Of a DNA stretch of 64,000 bases, positions 26,509-36,496 are shown piece after piece. The stretch is from the NCBI RefSeq assembly GCF_002119525.1, contig NZ_CP017916.1:62001-126000 (forward strand). The letters are read 5' to 3'. Every line of letters begins with the position of its first letter. Position 1 is the first letter of the stretch. Position numbers and translations under genes: made by a program. A model generated the notes under the pieces. The model had not been told where the DNA came from, searched no databases, and saw only the letters and a list, made by a program, of their open reading frames with translations. This DNA is from Vibrio syngnathi. Lineage in GTDB: Bacteria; Pseudomonadota; Gammaproteobacteria; Enterobacterales; Vibrionaceae.

Positions 26509-27762
26509 TTGGATTACTTCAACTATCAGGAAGATGGCCAGCTTTGGGCTGAGGACGTCGCACTTTCACAACTAGCAGAGCAATATGGTACTCCGTTGTA
26601 CGTATATTCTCGTGCAACATTAGAACGCCACTGGAATGCGTTTGATTCATCGGTTGGTGAGTATCCACACTTGGTGTGTTATGCCGTTAAAGCTAACTCG
26701 AACCTTGGCGTGTTGAATACTTTGGCTCGCATGGGCTCAGGTTTCGACATCGTTTCTGGCGGTGAGCTAGAGCGTGTGGTTGCTGCAGGTGGCGATCCGG
26801 CTAAAGTTGTGTTTTCTGGTGTCGGCAAAACAGCCGCTGAAATGAAGCGTGCGCTTGAGTTGAACATAAAATGTTTCAACGTAGAGTCTGAGCCAGAACT
26901 GGAGCGACTGAATAAAGTGGCTGGTGAGCTTGGTGTTAAAGCGCCGATTTCACTGCGTATCAACCCAGATGTTGATGCGAACACTCACCCTTACATTTCT
27001 ACGGGTCTGCGTGATAACAAGTTCGGCATTGCCTTCGACCGCGCTCCTGCTGTCTATGAGTTTGCAAAAACACTCGATAACTTGTCTATCCATGGTATTG
27101 ATTGCCACATCGGTTCTCAGTTAACGGATATCGAACCTTTCATTGATGCCACTGATCGTCTGCTTGCACTGATCGACCAACTACGTGCCAATGATATCAA
27201 CATCAAGCACCTTGATGTTGGTGGCGGTTTGGGCGTGGTTTACCGAGATGAATTACCACCACAACCTTCCGATTACGCGAAGGCTTTGTTAGCTCGTCTA
27301 GACAATCATTCTGATCTAGAGTTGATTTTCGAGCCTGGAAGAGCGATTGCTGCGAACGCTGGTGTATTATTAACGAAAGTTGAGTTCCTGAAGCCAACAG
27401 AGCATAAAAACTTTGCCATCATCGATGCGGCAATGAACGATCTAATGCGCCCGGCACTTTACCAAGCTTGGCAGGATATTGTGCCAGTGAGCCCGCGTCA
27501 GGGTGAAGCGGTGACTTACGACTTGGTTGGCCCTATCTGTGAGACGGGTGACTTCCTAGGTAAAGACCGTGACCTTGTTCTTGAAGAAGGCGACCTATTG
27601 GCCGTTCGTTCTGCAGGTGCTTATGGCTTTGCTATGTCATCTAACTACAACACTCGTTCGCGTGCGGCTGAAGTGATGGTTGATGGCGATAAAACTCATT
27701 TGGTTCGTCAGCGTGAAGAGCTTACGAGTCTGTGGGAACTTGAAAACATTCTTCCGGAGTAA
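26509..27762 (+). CDS. lysA: Diaminopimelate decarboxylase
   Basis: LysA decarboxylates meso-diaminopimelate to lysine, using pyridoxal phosphate. The start is TTG 26509 with AAGGGA 8 bases upstream. At 417 residues it has the normal length. K61 in CYAVKANSN forms the Schiff base with [29 protein letters not shown] and [11 protein letters not shown] (active-site cysteine from the partner subunit) are all present. It sits 42 bases after lptM and 11 bases before dapF, whose product feeds this enzyme. Confidence 0.97.
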   Translation: MDYFNYQEDGQLWAEDVALSQLAEQYGTPLYVYSRATLERHWNAFDSSVGEYPHLVCYAVKANSNLGVLNTLARMGSGFDIVSGGELERVVAAGGDPAKVVFSGVGKTAAEMKRALELNIKCFNVESEPELERLNKVAGELGVKAPISLRINPDVDANTHPYISTGLRDNKFGIAFDRAPAVYEFAKTLDNLSIHGIDCHIGSQLTDIEPFIDATDRLLALIDQLRANDINIKHLDVGGGLGVVYRDELPPQPSDYAKALLARLDNHSDLELIFEPGRAIAANAGVLLTKVEFLKPTEHKNFAIIDAAMNDLMRPALYQAWQDIVPVSPRQGEAVTYDLVGPICETGDFLGKDRDLVLEEGDLLAVRSAGAYGFAMSSNYNTRSRAAEVMVDGDKTHLVRQREELTSLWELENILPE

Positions 27763-27773
27763 TTTTAAGCGTT

Positions 27774-28604
27774 ATGCACTTCCACTTTTCTAAAATGCAT
27801 GGTTTGGGCAATGATTTCATGGTCGTGGACTGCATTACTCAAAATATTTTCTTTTCTCCAGATTTGATTCGTCGTTTGGCGGATCGTCACACTGGTGTGG
27901 GTTTCGATCAGCTACTTGTCGTTGAAGCTCCCTATGACCCTGAAACTGACTTCCATTACCGCATATTTAATGCAGATGGCAGTGAAGTGGAGCAGTGTGG
28001 TAATGGTGCGCGTTGTTTTGCTCGATTTGTTCGTATGAAAGGCTTAACGAATAAGTACAGTATCAACGTGAGCACCAAGAAAGGAAAAATGGTTCTCAAA
28101 ATTGAAGAGAATGATTTAATCACTGTCAATATGGGTATTCCTGAGTTCGAACCGGGCAAGATTCCATTTAAGGCGAAGCAGCCAGAAAAGACGTATATCC
28201 TAAGAACGGATGTACACACCTTGTTCTGTGGTGCTGTTAGCATGGGTAACCCACATGTGGTTACCGTGGTTGATGACGTCGATACCGCAGATGTGGATAC
28301 CTTAGGTCCACTGCTTGAATCTCATGAACGTTTTCCTGAACGTGTTAATGCTGGCTTTATGCAGGTGGTTAACCGTGAAGAAGTCCGCTTGCGTGTCTAT
28401 GAACGCGGTGCGGGTGAAACTCAGGCGTGTGGTAGTGGTGCATGTGGCGCAGTTGCCGTTGGTATTACTCAAGGCTTACTGGCTGAGAATGTGAAGGTTC
28501 GTCTACCTGGTGGTGACTTACACATTAGCTGGCAAGGCCCTGGGAAACCTCTGTTTATGACTGGTCCAGCAACGCATGTGTTTGATGGTCAACTTTCTTG
28601 CTAA
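27774..28604 (+). CDS. dapF: Diaminopimelate epimerase
   Basis: DapF converts LL- to meso-diaminopimelate, the substrate of LysA and a peptidoglycan precursor. At 276 residues it has the normal length. The two catalytic cysteines are visible: C75 in EQCGNGARC and C219 in QACGSGACG. The N-terminal [13 protein letters not shown] is the family start. It is preceded closely by lysA and followed after 43 bases by the DUF484 gene. Confidence 0.98.
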   Translation: MHFHFSKMHGLGNDFMVVDCITQNIFFSPDLIRRLADRHTGVGFDQLLVVEAPYDPETDFHYRIFNADGSEVEQCGNGARCFARFVRMKGLTNKYSINVSTKKGKMVLKIEENDLITVNMGIPEFEPGKIPFKAKQPEKTYILRTDVHTLFCGAVSMGNPHVVTVVDDVDTADVDTLGPLLESHERFPERVNAGFMQVVNREEVRLRVYERGAGETQACGSGACGAVAVGITQGLLAENVKVRLPGGDLHISWQGPGKPLFMTGPATHVFDGQLSC

Positions 28605-28647
28605 TAACGATATAACAAATAGATTTATAAAAAATAAAGGATAGGTT

Positions 28648-29346
28648 TTGTCTTACGTTGAAGGCGACACTCTGACTGCAGAAGTGGTTGCGGAATATTT
28701 ACGTGATAACCCAGATTTCTTTCAAAACAGGAAAGATTTGGTTGATCGCCTTGCTATTAATAATGTTGAGCAGGGCGCTGTTTCTCTAGTTGAGGTTCAG
28801 CTTAAACGCCAGCGTCATAGAATCGAAGAGCTGGAAGAAGAGATCACTGGCCTGATGTCACTAGCGGCGAATAACGATAAAACTTTCTATGAATTCATGG
28901 ATCTGCAAACTCAAGTGTTGAAGTGCAGTGACTTCATTCAGGTTATCAAGGCTGTTGAACAAAAAGCGTTGGAACTAGGGCTTAAGGCTCATGTACGAGT
29001 TCTCTCACAATTAGGCTTTTATCAGCTGAATGAAGAGCGTTACTCGAAATTTTCACTTAACCATTTCAATGGCAAAGATGCTTATCTAGGGCGATTGAGA
29101 AAGGCAGACAGGCACGATTTGTTTGGTGATTATCCAGTTCCAGAGCTAGGCTCTTATGTAGTGCTACCCCTTGCTAAGCGATCTCCACTGGGTGTACTCG
29201 CTTTTTCTAGTGAAGATGGCGGACACTTCCAGCCTCATATGGACACGCTCTTTTTACGCCATTTAGCACTTGTTGTCGCTCATTTGGCGGACACCTTACC
29301 TTGGCAGATAAATAATGAGCCTAGAGCCCAAAATACCTCTTCCTAA
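28648..29346 (+). CDS. DUF484 protein (YigA-type, GAF-like)
   Basis: The 232-residue protein belongs to the DUF484 family always found between dapF and xerC in gammaproteobacteria. It starts at TTG 28648, with AAAGGA 7 bases upstream. The N-terminal helix LTAEVVAEYLRDNPDFFQNRKDLVD is the family hallmark. A coiled coil (about 50-72) and a GAF-like domain (about 80-220, e.g. GSYVVLPLAKRSPLGVLAFSSEDGGHFQPHMDTLFLRHLA) follow. No enzymatic function is known. Its 3' end overlaps xerC by 32 bases, so translation is coupled. Confidence 0.9.
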   Translation: MSYVEGDTLTAEVVAEYLRDNPDFFQNRKDLVDRLAINNVEQGAVSLVEVQLKRQRHRIEELEEEITGLMSLAANNDKTFYEFMDLQTQVLKCSDFIQVIKAVEQKALELGLKAHVRVLSQLGFYQLNEERYSKFSLNHFNGKDAYLGRLRKADRHDLFGDYPVPELGSYVVLPLAKRSPLGVLAFSSEDGGHFQPHMDTLFLRHLALVVAHLADTLPWQINNEPRAQNTSS

Positions 29347-30247
29347 TAGCCTTCAAAAGCCGCTTTCTCGCTTCTATGAATATCTTAGAAGTGAGAAGGG
29401 ACTCAGCTTACACACCCAACGTAACTACAAACAACAACTTGAAACCATGGCCGCTCATTTAGTCACTCTTGGACTAAAGGATTGGTCTCAAGTCGATGCG
29501 GCGTGGGTAAGACAACTTGCCAGTAAAGGCATGCGCGAAGGAATGAAAGCGAGCAGTATTGCGACTCGCTTATCGTCACTGCGCAGCTTCTTTGATTTCC
29601 TTGTCTTGCGTGGCGAAATGACCGCCAATCCAGCCAAAGGGGTTTCAGCACCTCGTAAACAACGTCCTTTGCCTAAAAACCTCGATGTTGATGAAGTCGG
29701 TCAGTTGCTTGATGTGAATGAGGACGACCCACTGTCAATTCGCGACCGAGCGATGATGGAAGTGATGTATGGTGCTGGATTACGTTTGGCTGAGCTGGTC
29801 GGTATCAATCTTAAAGATGTATTGGGTCGACAAGGCGAAATCCGAGTGATTGGTAAAGGCGACAAAGAACGCAAAGCGCCTTTTTCTGGTTTAGCGAAAG
29901 AGTGGGTTGATAAATGGCTCAAAGTTCGTGGTGAACTCGCTTCGCCGGGTGAGCCTGCACTGTTTGTCTCGAAGTTAGGGACTCGTATCTCTCATCGTAG
30001 CGTGCAAAAGCGCATGGAAGAGTGGGGCAAGAAGCAATCTGTCGCGAGTCACATCAGCCCGCATAAACTGCGTCACTCGTTTGCAACGCATGTGCTTGAA
30101 TCAAGCCAAAACCTTCGTGCGGTTCAAGAGTTGCTCGGGCATGAAAACATCTCGACAACCCAAGTGTACACTCACTTAGATTTCCAACATTTAGCACAAG
30201 CTTATGACCAAGCTCATCCAAGAGCGCGTAAGAAGAATAAAGATTAG
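29315..30247 (+). CDS. xerC: Tyrosine recombinase XerC
   Basis: XerC acts with XerD at the chromosome dimer-resolution site dif. At 310 residues it has an N-terminal core-binding domain (about 15-105) and a catalytic domain containing the full active set: R157 (GAGLRLAEL), K181 (GKGDKERK), H250 and R253 (HKLRHSFATH), H276 (LLGHENIS) and nucleophile Y285 (VYTHLDF). The start overlaps the DUF484 gene; the HAD gene follows after 15 bases. Confidence 0.97.
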   Translation: MSLEPKIPLPNSLQKPLSRFYEYLRSEKGLSLHTQRNYKQQLETMAAHLVTLGLKDWSQVDAAWVRQLASKGMREGMKASSIATRLSSLRSFFDFLVLRGEMTANPAKGVSAPRKQRPLPKNLDVDEVGQLLDVNEDDPLSIRDRAMMEVMYGAGLRLAELVGINLKDVLGRQGEIRVIGKGDKERKAPFSGLAKEWVDKWLKVRGELASPGEPALFVSKLGTRISHRSVQKRMEEWGKKQSVASHISPHKLRHSFATHVLESSQNLRAVQELLGHENISTTQVYTHLDFQHLAQAYDQAHPRARKKNKD

Positions 30248-30262
30248 ATTAAAGGTTTAACT

Positions 30263-30979
30263 ATGCGAATTTATCGAGGGTTAAAGCCCATCAAAGCCAT
30301 GACCTTTGATTTGGATGATACCTTGTACGACAACTGGCCTGTGATCATGAAAGTTGAGAAAGAGATGGCGCAGTGGCTTTATCAAAAGCATCCTGTGTCT
30401 GCTTCTCTTTCGTTAGAAGAGTGGCAAGGTATCAAACAGCAAGTCGCCTCTGAAAACCCAGCGTTAAAGCATGATGTCACCGTGTGGCGAGAAACACAGA
30501 TTAAGCGTGGTTTGTTACAACTGGGGTATTCTCAGCAGCAAGCAGAACAAGCGGCTCGTGAAGGCATAGAACACGCCTTGTGGCTGCGTAATCAGGTGGA
30601 TGTGCCACAAGAAACGCATCGAGTGATGGCTGAGCTGAGCCAACGTATTCCTTTAGTTGCGATTACTAATGGCAATGTCGACCCACATAAAATTGGCTTG
30701 GGGCAGTACTTCCAATTAATCCTTAAAGCCGGTCCTGACGGCAGAGCAAAACCCTACCCTGATATGTTTGATAAAGCTCAGCAATACCTAAATTGTGACG
30801 CTGAGAATATTCTCCATGTTGGTGACCATCTTAGAACCGATGTCTATGGAGCTAAGACAAATGGTTTCCAAGCATGCTGGTTTAATGATACTGGTTCCAA
30901 TTTATATGATTCCCCGAAGGCAACAGTGCTGCCTGATGTTGAAATAGAGCAACTTAGTGATCTTATGCGATTAACTTAA
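30263..30979 (+). CDS. yigB: HAD-family phosphatase YigB
   Basis: The 238-residue HAD hydrolase has the nucleophile motif FDLDDTLYDN (residues about 16-25), motif II AITNGN, lysine in AGPDGRAKPYPDMF and the motif III acid pair in HVGDHLRTDVYGA. The E. coli orthologue in the same dapF-xerC-yigB order dephosphorylates the riboflavin-pathway intermediate 5-amino-6-(5-phosphoribitylamino)uracil. The function is inferred from that orthology. It is last in the cluster; I see no strong terminator after it. Confidence 0.92.
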   Translation: MRIYRGLKPIKAMTFDLDDTLYDNWPVIMKVEKEMAQWLYQKHPVSASLSLEEWQGIKQQVASENPALKHDVTVWRETQIKRGLLQLGYSQQQAEQAAREGIEHALWLRNQVDVPQETHRVMAELSQRIPLVAITNGNVDPHKIGLGQYFQLILKAGPDGRAKPYPDMFDKAQQYLNCDAENILHVGDHLRTDVYGAKTNGFQACWFNDTGSNLYDSPKATVLPDVEIEQLSDLMRLT

Positions 30980-31021
30980 TGGCCGTAGTAAGCTTAATGT
31001 GTCGCATTTATGATATTGAAT

Positions 31022-31037
31022 TGTTACATTAGTCACA
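31022..31037 (+). promoter_or_regulatory. CRP-like site upstream of the first FIST gene
   Basis: TGTTA-CATTAG-TCACA matches the CRP pattern in 9 of 10 positions and lies about 110 bases before the start of the FIST-GGDEF-EAL gene. No comparable site was seen before the paralogue. Confidence 0.45.
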
Positions 31038-31144
31038 ATTAAATGCCTGTTTAGGCTAGGATAATTGGCGACTACTTTTGATCGAAATTTTTGATTCATA
31101 GTAGTGCGGGTTCTCATTTCACTCGATTTCGAACAAGGGTTGGC

Positions 31145-33643
31145 ATGCAAACATTTACATTTCTCGCAAATACTGAGGAGTTATTTAAGTCTCAATTTGA
31201 TCAGCGAGAGTGGTGTGACAGCAAACAGTACCTTATTCAAATTTTCTCTGCTCAGTCCTCTGATATCGCTCGTCGAATTGCCAATGCAGCCCTCAATCGT
31301 ATAGGGCATGCGACGTTAATCGGTCAGAGCGCCCGTTATGTTATCTGTGATAACAGCCTGAAGCATGAATGTACCTTAGTCGTCGTCAGTGAATTTAACG
31401 ATACCCATTTAACGTCTACAGTTCAGACGTTTACCGGAAACCCAAATCAAGACAGCCAAGATCTCGCTTCTCAATTAAACCTTACAGAAGAAACCAAAAC
31501 GGTTATCAGCTTGTGCGATCAGGTTGAAGGGCGTGACTATCCTATTTATAGCGCCTTTGAGAGTTTACCTTACGCATTACCAGTTGCTGGTGGGCTGTGC
31601 CACGAGAATGAATATGGCCGTTGGGTTATGCATAATGAGCAAACCTACCAACATGCTTGTGTTGCGGTTGCATTGACTAACCCTAGCTTAAAGATTTGGT
31701 CGGATGCGTATTCTGAGTGGAATCCTATTGGGATGAAATTGCGAGTGACACACGCAGTTGGAAATCGTTTATATGCGTTGAATGACAAGCCGGCTATCGA
31801 GGTGTTCAAACATTACCTTGCTGATGGTAAAGATCTCCCTTTTAGTCAGTTGATGAGCTTCCCCCTGTATCGAGAGCTCGGCAGAAAGAAGTGCATCTCG
31901 ACGCCTCTACGTATTAATGATGATGGTAGTATTGAGTTTGATAGCCCTTGGCATGTCGGCGAAGAGGCCCAGTTTTGTTATAACCATCCTTCTTTGACCG
32001 CAGAAAAAGTGCGTCACGGCGCTGAGATGCTTGCCGTGCATCAGCCTGAATCTGTGATCATCTATAACTGTGTATCTCGACTAGAATTTATCGACAGTAA
32101 ACTTGAGCTCAAACCATTTGAAGGGATAGTAAACGCGTGTGGTGCATACTGCATGGGAGAACTATATCGCAACGACGATCGCCAAGAGATACTGCATCAC
32201 AGCCTTACCTATATTGCGATGAGAGAGTCGGACGAGATTAATGAGTTTCGTTGCGAAGATTTCAAGCGAGACTCAACGGTATCGCCACTACTCAACTTAG
32301 TCAGAAATGCGGTCGCAGACCTCGACAGTATGAACACTCAGATGGAGAACAAACTCCATCAACAAGCACGTCGCTTAACTGAAAGCTACCGTATTGACTC
32401 TCGCACTGGGCTACCTAACCGTATTGTATTAAAGGAACGCCTCAATACGATTTTATTCAATGAACATCTGTTGACGCTGAAGCTGACTAATTTTCATCAA
32501 GTTAACGAAAAATACGGTTATCAAGTGGGTGACCAATTACTGCTTGATCTGTCGAATCATTTTGTCGACCGATTGCACCTTAGTGTGGCTAAGGAATCCA
32601 AGGTAAAGGTTGAACTGTTCAGTATTGGTGTCGGTGAGTGGGCAATTATCTTTAACGCGAGTGTCGATAGCGTGAAGATAGAGCAACGTTTCGTCGAGTT
32701 TGCTGATGGTATTGAGCATATTAATTTTGAGCCATATGGATTAACCGACATAGACTACCTTTCGGTTTCTCTGTGTGGTGGTTTCGCTAGTCGCTGTGAT
32801 TTCTTAGCTGATAGCGGTGATGAGATCTTGTTGAAAGCGATTGAAGCTCGACGCTACGGGGTGCGGAACAATACTCACATTACTAATGCTAAAAATATTC
32901 AGGTGAGTGAGGAAGATCGTAAAGAACAACTAGGCTGGTTGAGCTGTGTAAGCCGTGCAATCTTAGATCAGAACATCATCACTTACTCACAACCGATTGT
33001 GGCGTCTGGTTCTCACGAAATGATTGGCCAAGAGTGCTTGGTTAGAATCATGGAGTCAGACGGTACTATTGTGCCACCAGGTAAGTTCTTACCTATCATT
33101 GCTGACACACATCTCTATACGCGCCTTAGCCGACACATGATTAGAAACACCATTGGCTACATGGCAAATAAACAAAGCTCTTTTTCAATCAACCTATCCC
33201 CACAAGATTTGCTGAGTGACAAGACGCTTGAAGTTCTTGAGTCCGCGATCAGTGGTATGAGCGATCCTACTCGACTTGGCCTAGAGGTTCTTGAGTCAGA
33301 ACAGATCAAAGATTATGGTCGCATGATAGAAGTGTGTGATCACTTCCGTGCTCTCGGGGCGAGAATCATTGTTGATGACTTTGGCTCTGGTTATTCTAAT
33401 ATTGATGAGATCATTAAGCTTGAACCGCAGATTATTAAGCTCGACGGCAGCCTGATTCGCAATATCGACAAGGACCATAAGCAAAGAAATATAGCCTCTC
33501 AGTTAGTACGCTTGTGTCAGGTGTTTAACGCCAAAACAGTTGCCGAATTTGTCCATAACCAACAGGTTTGTGAAATTGCAGAGCAAATGGGTGTCGATTA
33601 TCTACAGGGTTATTACTTTGGTGAGCCTAAGCGACTGTTTTAG
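31145..33643 (+). CDS. FIST-sensor protein with degenerate GGDEF and EAL domains, first paralogue
   Basis: I chose ATG 31145 (MQTFTFLANTEELF), with AAGGG 5 bases upstream; it gives 832 residues and aligns with the start of the paralogue. Residues about 20-380 form FIST N and C sensory regions (IGQSARYVICDN, VAGGLCHENEYGRWVM, SEWNPIGMKLRVT, GAYCMGELYR). A GGDEF-type domain (about 415-565, RTGLPNRIVLKERL) has SIGVGEWAII where an active cyclase has GGDEF, so cyclic di-GMP synthesis is unlikely. The EAL domain (about 590-830) keeps ExLxR (ECLVR), the asparagine of NLSPQ, the glutamate of LEVLES, DDFGSGYS, the lysine of IKLDGSL and AEFVHN. Phosphodiesterase activity on cyclic di-GMP is therefore plausible. 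No membrane segment is seen, so the sensor is cytoplasmic. Confidence 0.88.
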   Translation: MQTFTFLANTEELFKSQFDQREWCDSKQYLIQIFSAQSSDIARRIANAALNRIGHATLIGQSARYVICDNSLKHECTLVVVSEFNDTHLTSTVQTFTGNPNQDSQDLASQLNLTEETKTVISLCDQVEGRDYPIYSAFESLPYALPVAGGLCHENEYGRWVMHNEQTYQHACVAVALTNPSLKIWSDAYSEWNPIGMKLRVTHAVGNRLYALNDKPAIEVFKHYLADGKDLPFSQLMSFPLYRELGRKKCISTPLRINDDGSIEFDSPWHVGEEAQFCYNHPSLTAEKVRHGAEMLAVHQPESVIIYNCVSRLEFIDSKLELKPFEGIVNACGAYCMGELYRNDDRQEILHHSLTYIAMRESDEINEFRCEDFKRDSTVSPLLNLVRNAVADLDSMNTQMENKLHQQARRLTESYRIDSRTGLPNRIVLKERLNTILFNEHLLTLKLTNFHQVNEKYGYQVGDQLLLDLSNHFVDRLHLSVAKESKVKVELFSIGVGEWAIIFNASVDSVKIEQRFVEFADGIEHINFEPYGLTDIDYLSVSLCGGFASRCDFLADSGDEILLKAIEARRYGVRNNTHITNAKNIQVSEEDRKEQLGWLSCVSRAILDQNIITYSQPIVASGSHEMIGQECLVRIMESDGTIVPPGKFLPIIADTHLYTRLSRHMIRNTIGYMANKQSSFSINLSPQDLLSDKTLEVLESAISGMSDPTRLGLEVLESEQIKDYGRMIEVCDHFRALGARIIVDDFGSGYSNIDEIIKLEPQIIKLDGSLIRNIDKDHKQRNIASQLVRLCQVFNAKTVAEFVHNQQVCEIAEQMGVDYLQGYYFGEPKRLF

Positions 33644-33835
33644 TTATTAAAGCCATCAAGACCTTAACGTTACTTGCTTTTAAAGTGCTTCACTGGCACA
33701 GATGATGGCTCTTTAGTGAAATGAATGATGTCTAACTAACGTCACATTATTTATAAGACGATTGTAAGTATTCCGTGCAAGCTTTATCTATAATAAGCAC
33801 AATAACAAATCATTAACGTAACGATTAATGTGAAT

Positions 33836-36316
33836 ATGCAATCGACCTCTTTCCAGATACAAGACATTAAGCACACCCAGCGTGAATTGGAAAAGATAGA
33901 TTTTCATCAACATGACAATCTACTGATTCAGGTGTTTTCTTCTTTCGAGAAAGATTCGGTGTTGGCTGCCTGCCAAGTAATTCAGTCGAATTTCCCCAAT
34001 GCTAAATTGATTGGTTGTAGTGCTAATCACTACATCAGCCAAGGTGAAATCCTACATCAAGGTCTCTATGTTATTATTACTCGCTTCGAGGCGACATCTT
34101 ACACTTGTGGTGTTGTCGAATATAGCGAGCAGCCTCGACGAGATAGCCAAGCGATGTGGCAGCAGCTTGAATGTAATGCTGATACTCAAAGCATCATCTG
34201 TTTCGCCGATCGCTTACAGATAAATAACCAAGATCTGTTTTCAGCGTTTGAGCAGTCGATATATTCATTACCTATTTGTGGTGGTGCATCGACTATCACA
34301 GATCATGGGCGATGGGTGATGCTAGACGGTATTTGCTATGAAAATGCCTATGTCATGTTGGCGCTGCACAGTGTTGATCTCGCAATTTGTAAAGGTTATT
34401 ACTGCGAATGGAACCCGATCGGCCGTACCTTCCGAGTGACTGGTGCTCAAGATAATCGGCTTGCTGAATTGGACGGTATGCCAGTCCGAGAAGTCTATAA
34501 CCGCTATCTCGCTGATGGTCTCGAAATTCCTTTTGAGCAACTGTATAACTTCCCCTTGATGGTTGGCGATCCAAAGGACCAGAACACTTACTTACCGCTC
34601 AAGGTGACAGAGTGTGGAGAGATAGAATTCAGTGGGTCGTTTCAGATTGGTGATGAGGTCCGGTTTTGTTATGACCACCCGTCATTGACCCTAGAGCAAG
34701 TCCGATTGGGCGTTCAACAGGTTGCTTCCCATAAACCACAACAGTTTTTTATCTACAACTGTACCTCTCGTATTGATTTCATTGATGGCAACCAAGAGGT
34801 TGAGGTTTTCCAAACATTGGCGGACACACATGGTGTGTATTGTATGGGAGAGCTTTATCAAGATAATGGCCAGCAACGAATCTTGCATCATAGCCTCACA
34901 TATCTTGCACTTAGGGAAGGTGTAGGCAAGGCTGCATTGCCATTAGAGACACAACCCGCGACCAATATTTCTCCTCTGTTTTCATTGATACGAAATGCTC
35001 TGCTTGATGTTGATGACATGAACAACAGTATGGCGAGTAAGATTCAACACCAAGCAACGGCATTGACTGCGAGCTACCGAATTGATCACCGTACTGGTTT
35101 ACCTAACCGAAGCGTACTGCGTGAAAAACTGTCAAAAATGAGTACCGATAGTCATTTGTTGGCTTTGAAAGTCACCACATTTGGCCAAATCAATGAGAAG
35201 TATGGCTATCGAGTCGGTGACAAGCTTCTGCATGATTTAAGCGAGTATTTTCAAAAGGCGTTGTGGCAGTTCTTTGATGAGGGGTGCCAGCTCTATAGCA
35301 TTGGTATTGGTGAGTGGGCGGTGGTGTTTGATAGCTGGGCGAGCCAAGAACATATTCATCAGCGATTCTCGGAATTTGCCGATCAAACCGAACATGTGAA
35401 TTTTGAACCAACGGGATTACCGGATATCGATTATCTTTCGGTTTCGGTTTGTGCAGGTATTGCCTGCCGTCGAGATTTCCCTACGACCTCTATTGATGAC
35501 TTATTGTTAAAGGCGATTGATGCAAGGCGCAGTGCCGTGAGTCAGAATAAGCATCTAGTGAGTGCCAAGACGCTCATTCAATTGGAGAAGCATCGCCAAG
35601 AGCAGCTTGGTTGGCTGTCGTGTGTCAGTCGCGCGGTGCTCAATCAGAATATTGTGGCGTGTTCCCAACCTATTGTCTCAGCGCACAGTCATCAGGTAGA
35701 AAGCTATGAGTGCTTAGTTCGAATTGAAGAGGATGGTCAGTTGATTGCGCCGGGTAAGTTCTTGCCAATCATTGAAGGTACCCATCTTTATACGCGTCTG
35801 AGTCGTCAGATGATAACGCGCACCTTTGATTTCATGAGTCAGCGAACCGATTCGTTCTCAATTAATTTAGCGCCACAAGACTTCAGCAATGAGAAAACCA
35901 TTCTTCACCTTGAACAAGCCATCAAAAAAATCAGCCACCCACAGCGTATTGGTTTAGAGGTGTTGGAAACCGAACAAATTCAGGATTACGGTCGCTTGAT
36001 CGAGGTGTGTAATCACTTCCGAGATCTTGGTGTGAATATTATTGTCGATGACTTTGGGTCGGGCTACTCGAACATTGATGAGATATTGAAACTGGAACCA
36101 CAAGTGATAAAGCTCGATGGTAGCTTGATTCGAAATATCGATAAGGATAAAAAGCAACGTAAGATCGCTCAGCAACTGGTGAGTTTATGTCAGATTCTGA
36201 ATGCTAAGACGGTGGCTGAATTTGTTCATAACGAGCAGGTGTGTCGAATCGCAGAGGATATGGGTGTCGATTATCTGCAAGGTTACTACTTTGGTCAGCC
36301 TCAACGCTTATTCTGA
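33836..36316 (+). CDS. FIST-sensor protein with degenerate GGDEF and EAL domains, second paralogue
   Basis: A tandem paralogue of the preceding gene with the same architecture and length. The start is ATG 33836 (MQSTSFQIQD); a GTG lies six bases upstream and no ribosome binding site is strong for either. The FIST region is more diverged (ICGGASTITDHGRWVM, CEWNPIGRTFRVT) than the EAL half (GVDYLQGYYFGQPQRLF). The GGDEF motif is again degenerate (SIGIGEWAVV), while the EAL residues are kept (ECLVR, NLAPQ, LEVLET, DDFGSGYS, IKLDGSL, AEFVHN). The two probably sense different ligands and share an output. A 190-base gap with a TATAAT at 33789-33794 separates it from the first copy, so it may have its own promoter. 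Confidence 0.88.
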   Translation: MQSTSFQIQDIKHTQRELEKIDFHQHDNLLIQVFSSFEKDSVLAACQVIQSNFPNAKLIGCSANHYISQGEILHQGLYVIITRFEATSYTCGVVEYSEQPRRDSQAMWQQLECNADTQSIICFADRLQINNQDLFSAFEQSIYSLPICGGASTITDHGRWVMLDGICYENAYVMLALHSVDLAICKGYYCEWNPIGRTFRVTGAQDNRLAELDGMPVREVYNRYLADGLEIPFEQLYNFPLMVGDPKDQNTYLPLKVTECGEIEFSGSFQIGDEVRFCYDHPSLTLEQVRLGVQQVASHKPQQFFIYNCTSRIDFIDGNQEVEVFQTLADTHGVYCMGELYQDNGQQRILHHSLTYLALREGVGKAALPLETQPATNISPLFSLIRNALLDVDDMNNSMASKIQHQATALTASYRIDHRTGLPNRSVLREKLSKMSTDSHLLALKVTTFGQINEKYGYRVGDKLLHDLSEYFQKALWQFFDEGCQLYSIGIGEWAVVFDSWASQEHIHQRFSEFADQTEHVNFEPTGLPDIDYLSVSVCAGIACRRDFPTTSIDDLLLKAIDARRSAVSQNKHLVSAKTLIQLEKHRQEQLGWLSCVSRAVLNQNIVACSQPIVSAHSHQVESYECLVRIEEDGQLIAPGKFLPIIEGTHLYTRLSRQMITRTFDFMSQRTDSFSINLAPQDFSNEKTILHLEQAIKKISHPQRIGLEVLETEQIQDYGRLIEVCNHFRDLGVNIIVDDFGSGYSNIDEILKLEPQVIKLDGSLIRNIDKDKKQRKIAQQLVSLCQILNAKTVAEFVHNEQVCRIAEDMGVDYLQGYYFGQPQRLF

Positions 36317-36358
36317 TAGGGAGAGTAAAGTCTCTTTTCAGCGAACAGCCAGAGTGTG

Positions 36359-36374
36359 CGTTTCACGTGAAACA
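36359..36374. promoter_or_regulatory. parS centromere site (ParB binding, chromosome I type)
   Basis: The 16-mer CGTTTCACGTGAAACA matches the near-universal chromosomal parS palindrome TGTTTCACGTGAAACA in 15 of 16 positions, with the 14-base palindromic core perfect. It lies in a 180-base gap between converging genes. Vibrio chromosome I carries a few such sites close to oriC, bound by ParB1. This site therefore implies a position near the origin of the larger chromosome. Confidence 0.88.
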
Positions 36375-36404
36375 CTAAATGGTTCAATAGATTAAAGTAC
36401 GATG

Positions 36405-36437
36405 TAAAAAGGGTGAGCTTATGGTTCCCCCTTTTTG
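36405..36437. terminator. Terminator between the second FIST gene and tapT
   Basis: Arms AAAAAGGG and CCCTTTTT around a loop, with A and T runs at both ends. It can act in both directions for the converging genes. Confidence 0.7.
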
Positions 36438-36496
36438 TTTTCAGTATTTGTCCCGTCCTGAAATGTGTCTATTGTCTTCCCGCGCTCTTGCTTGAT

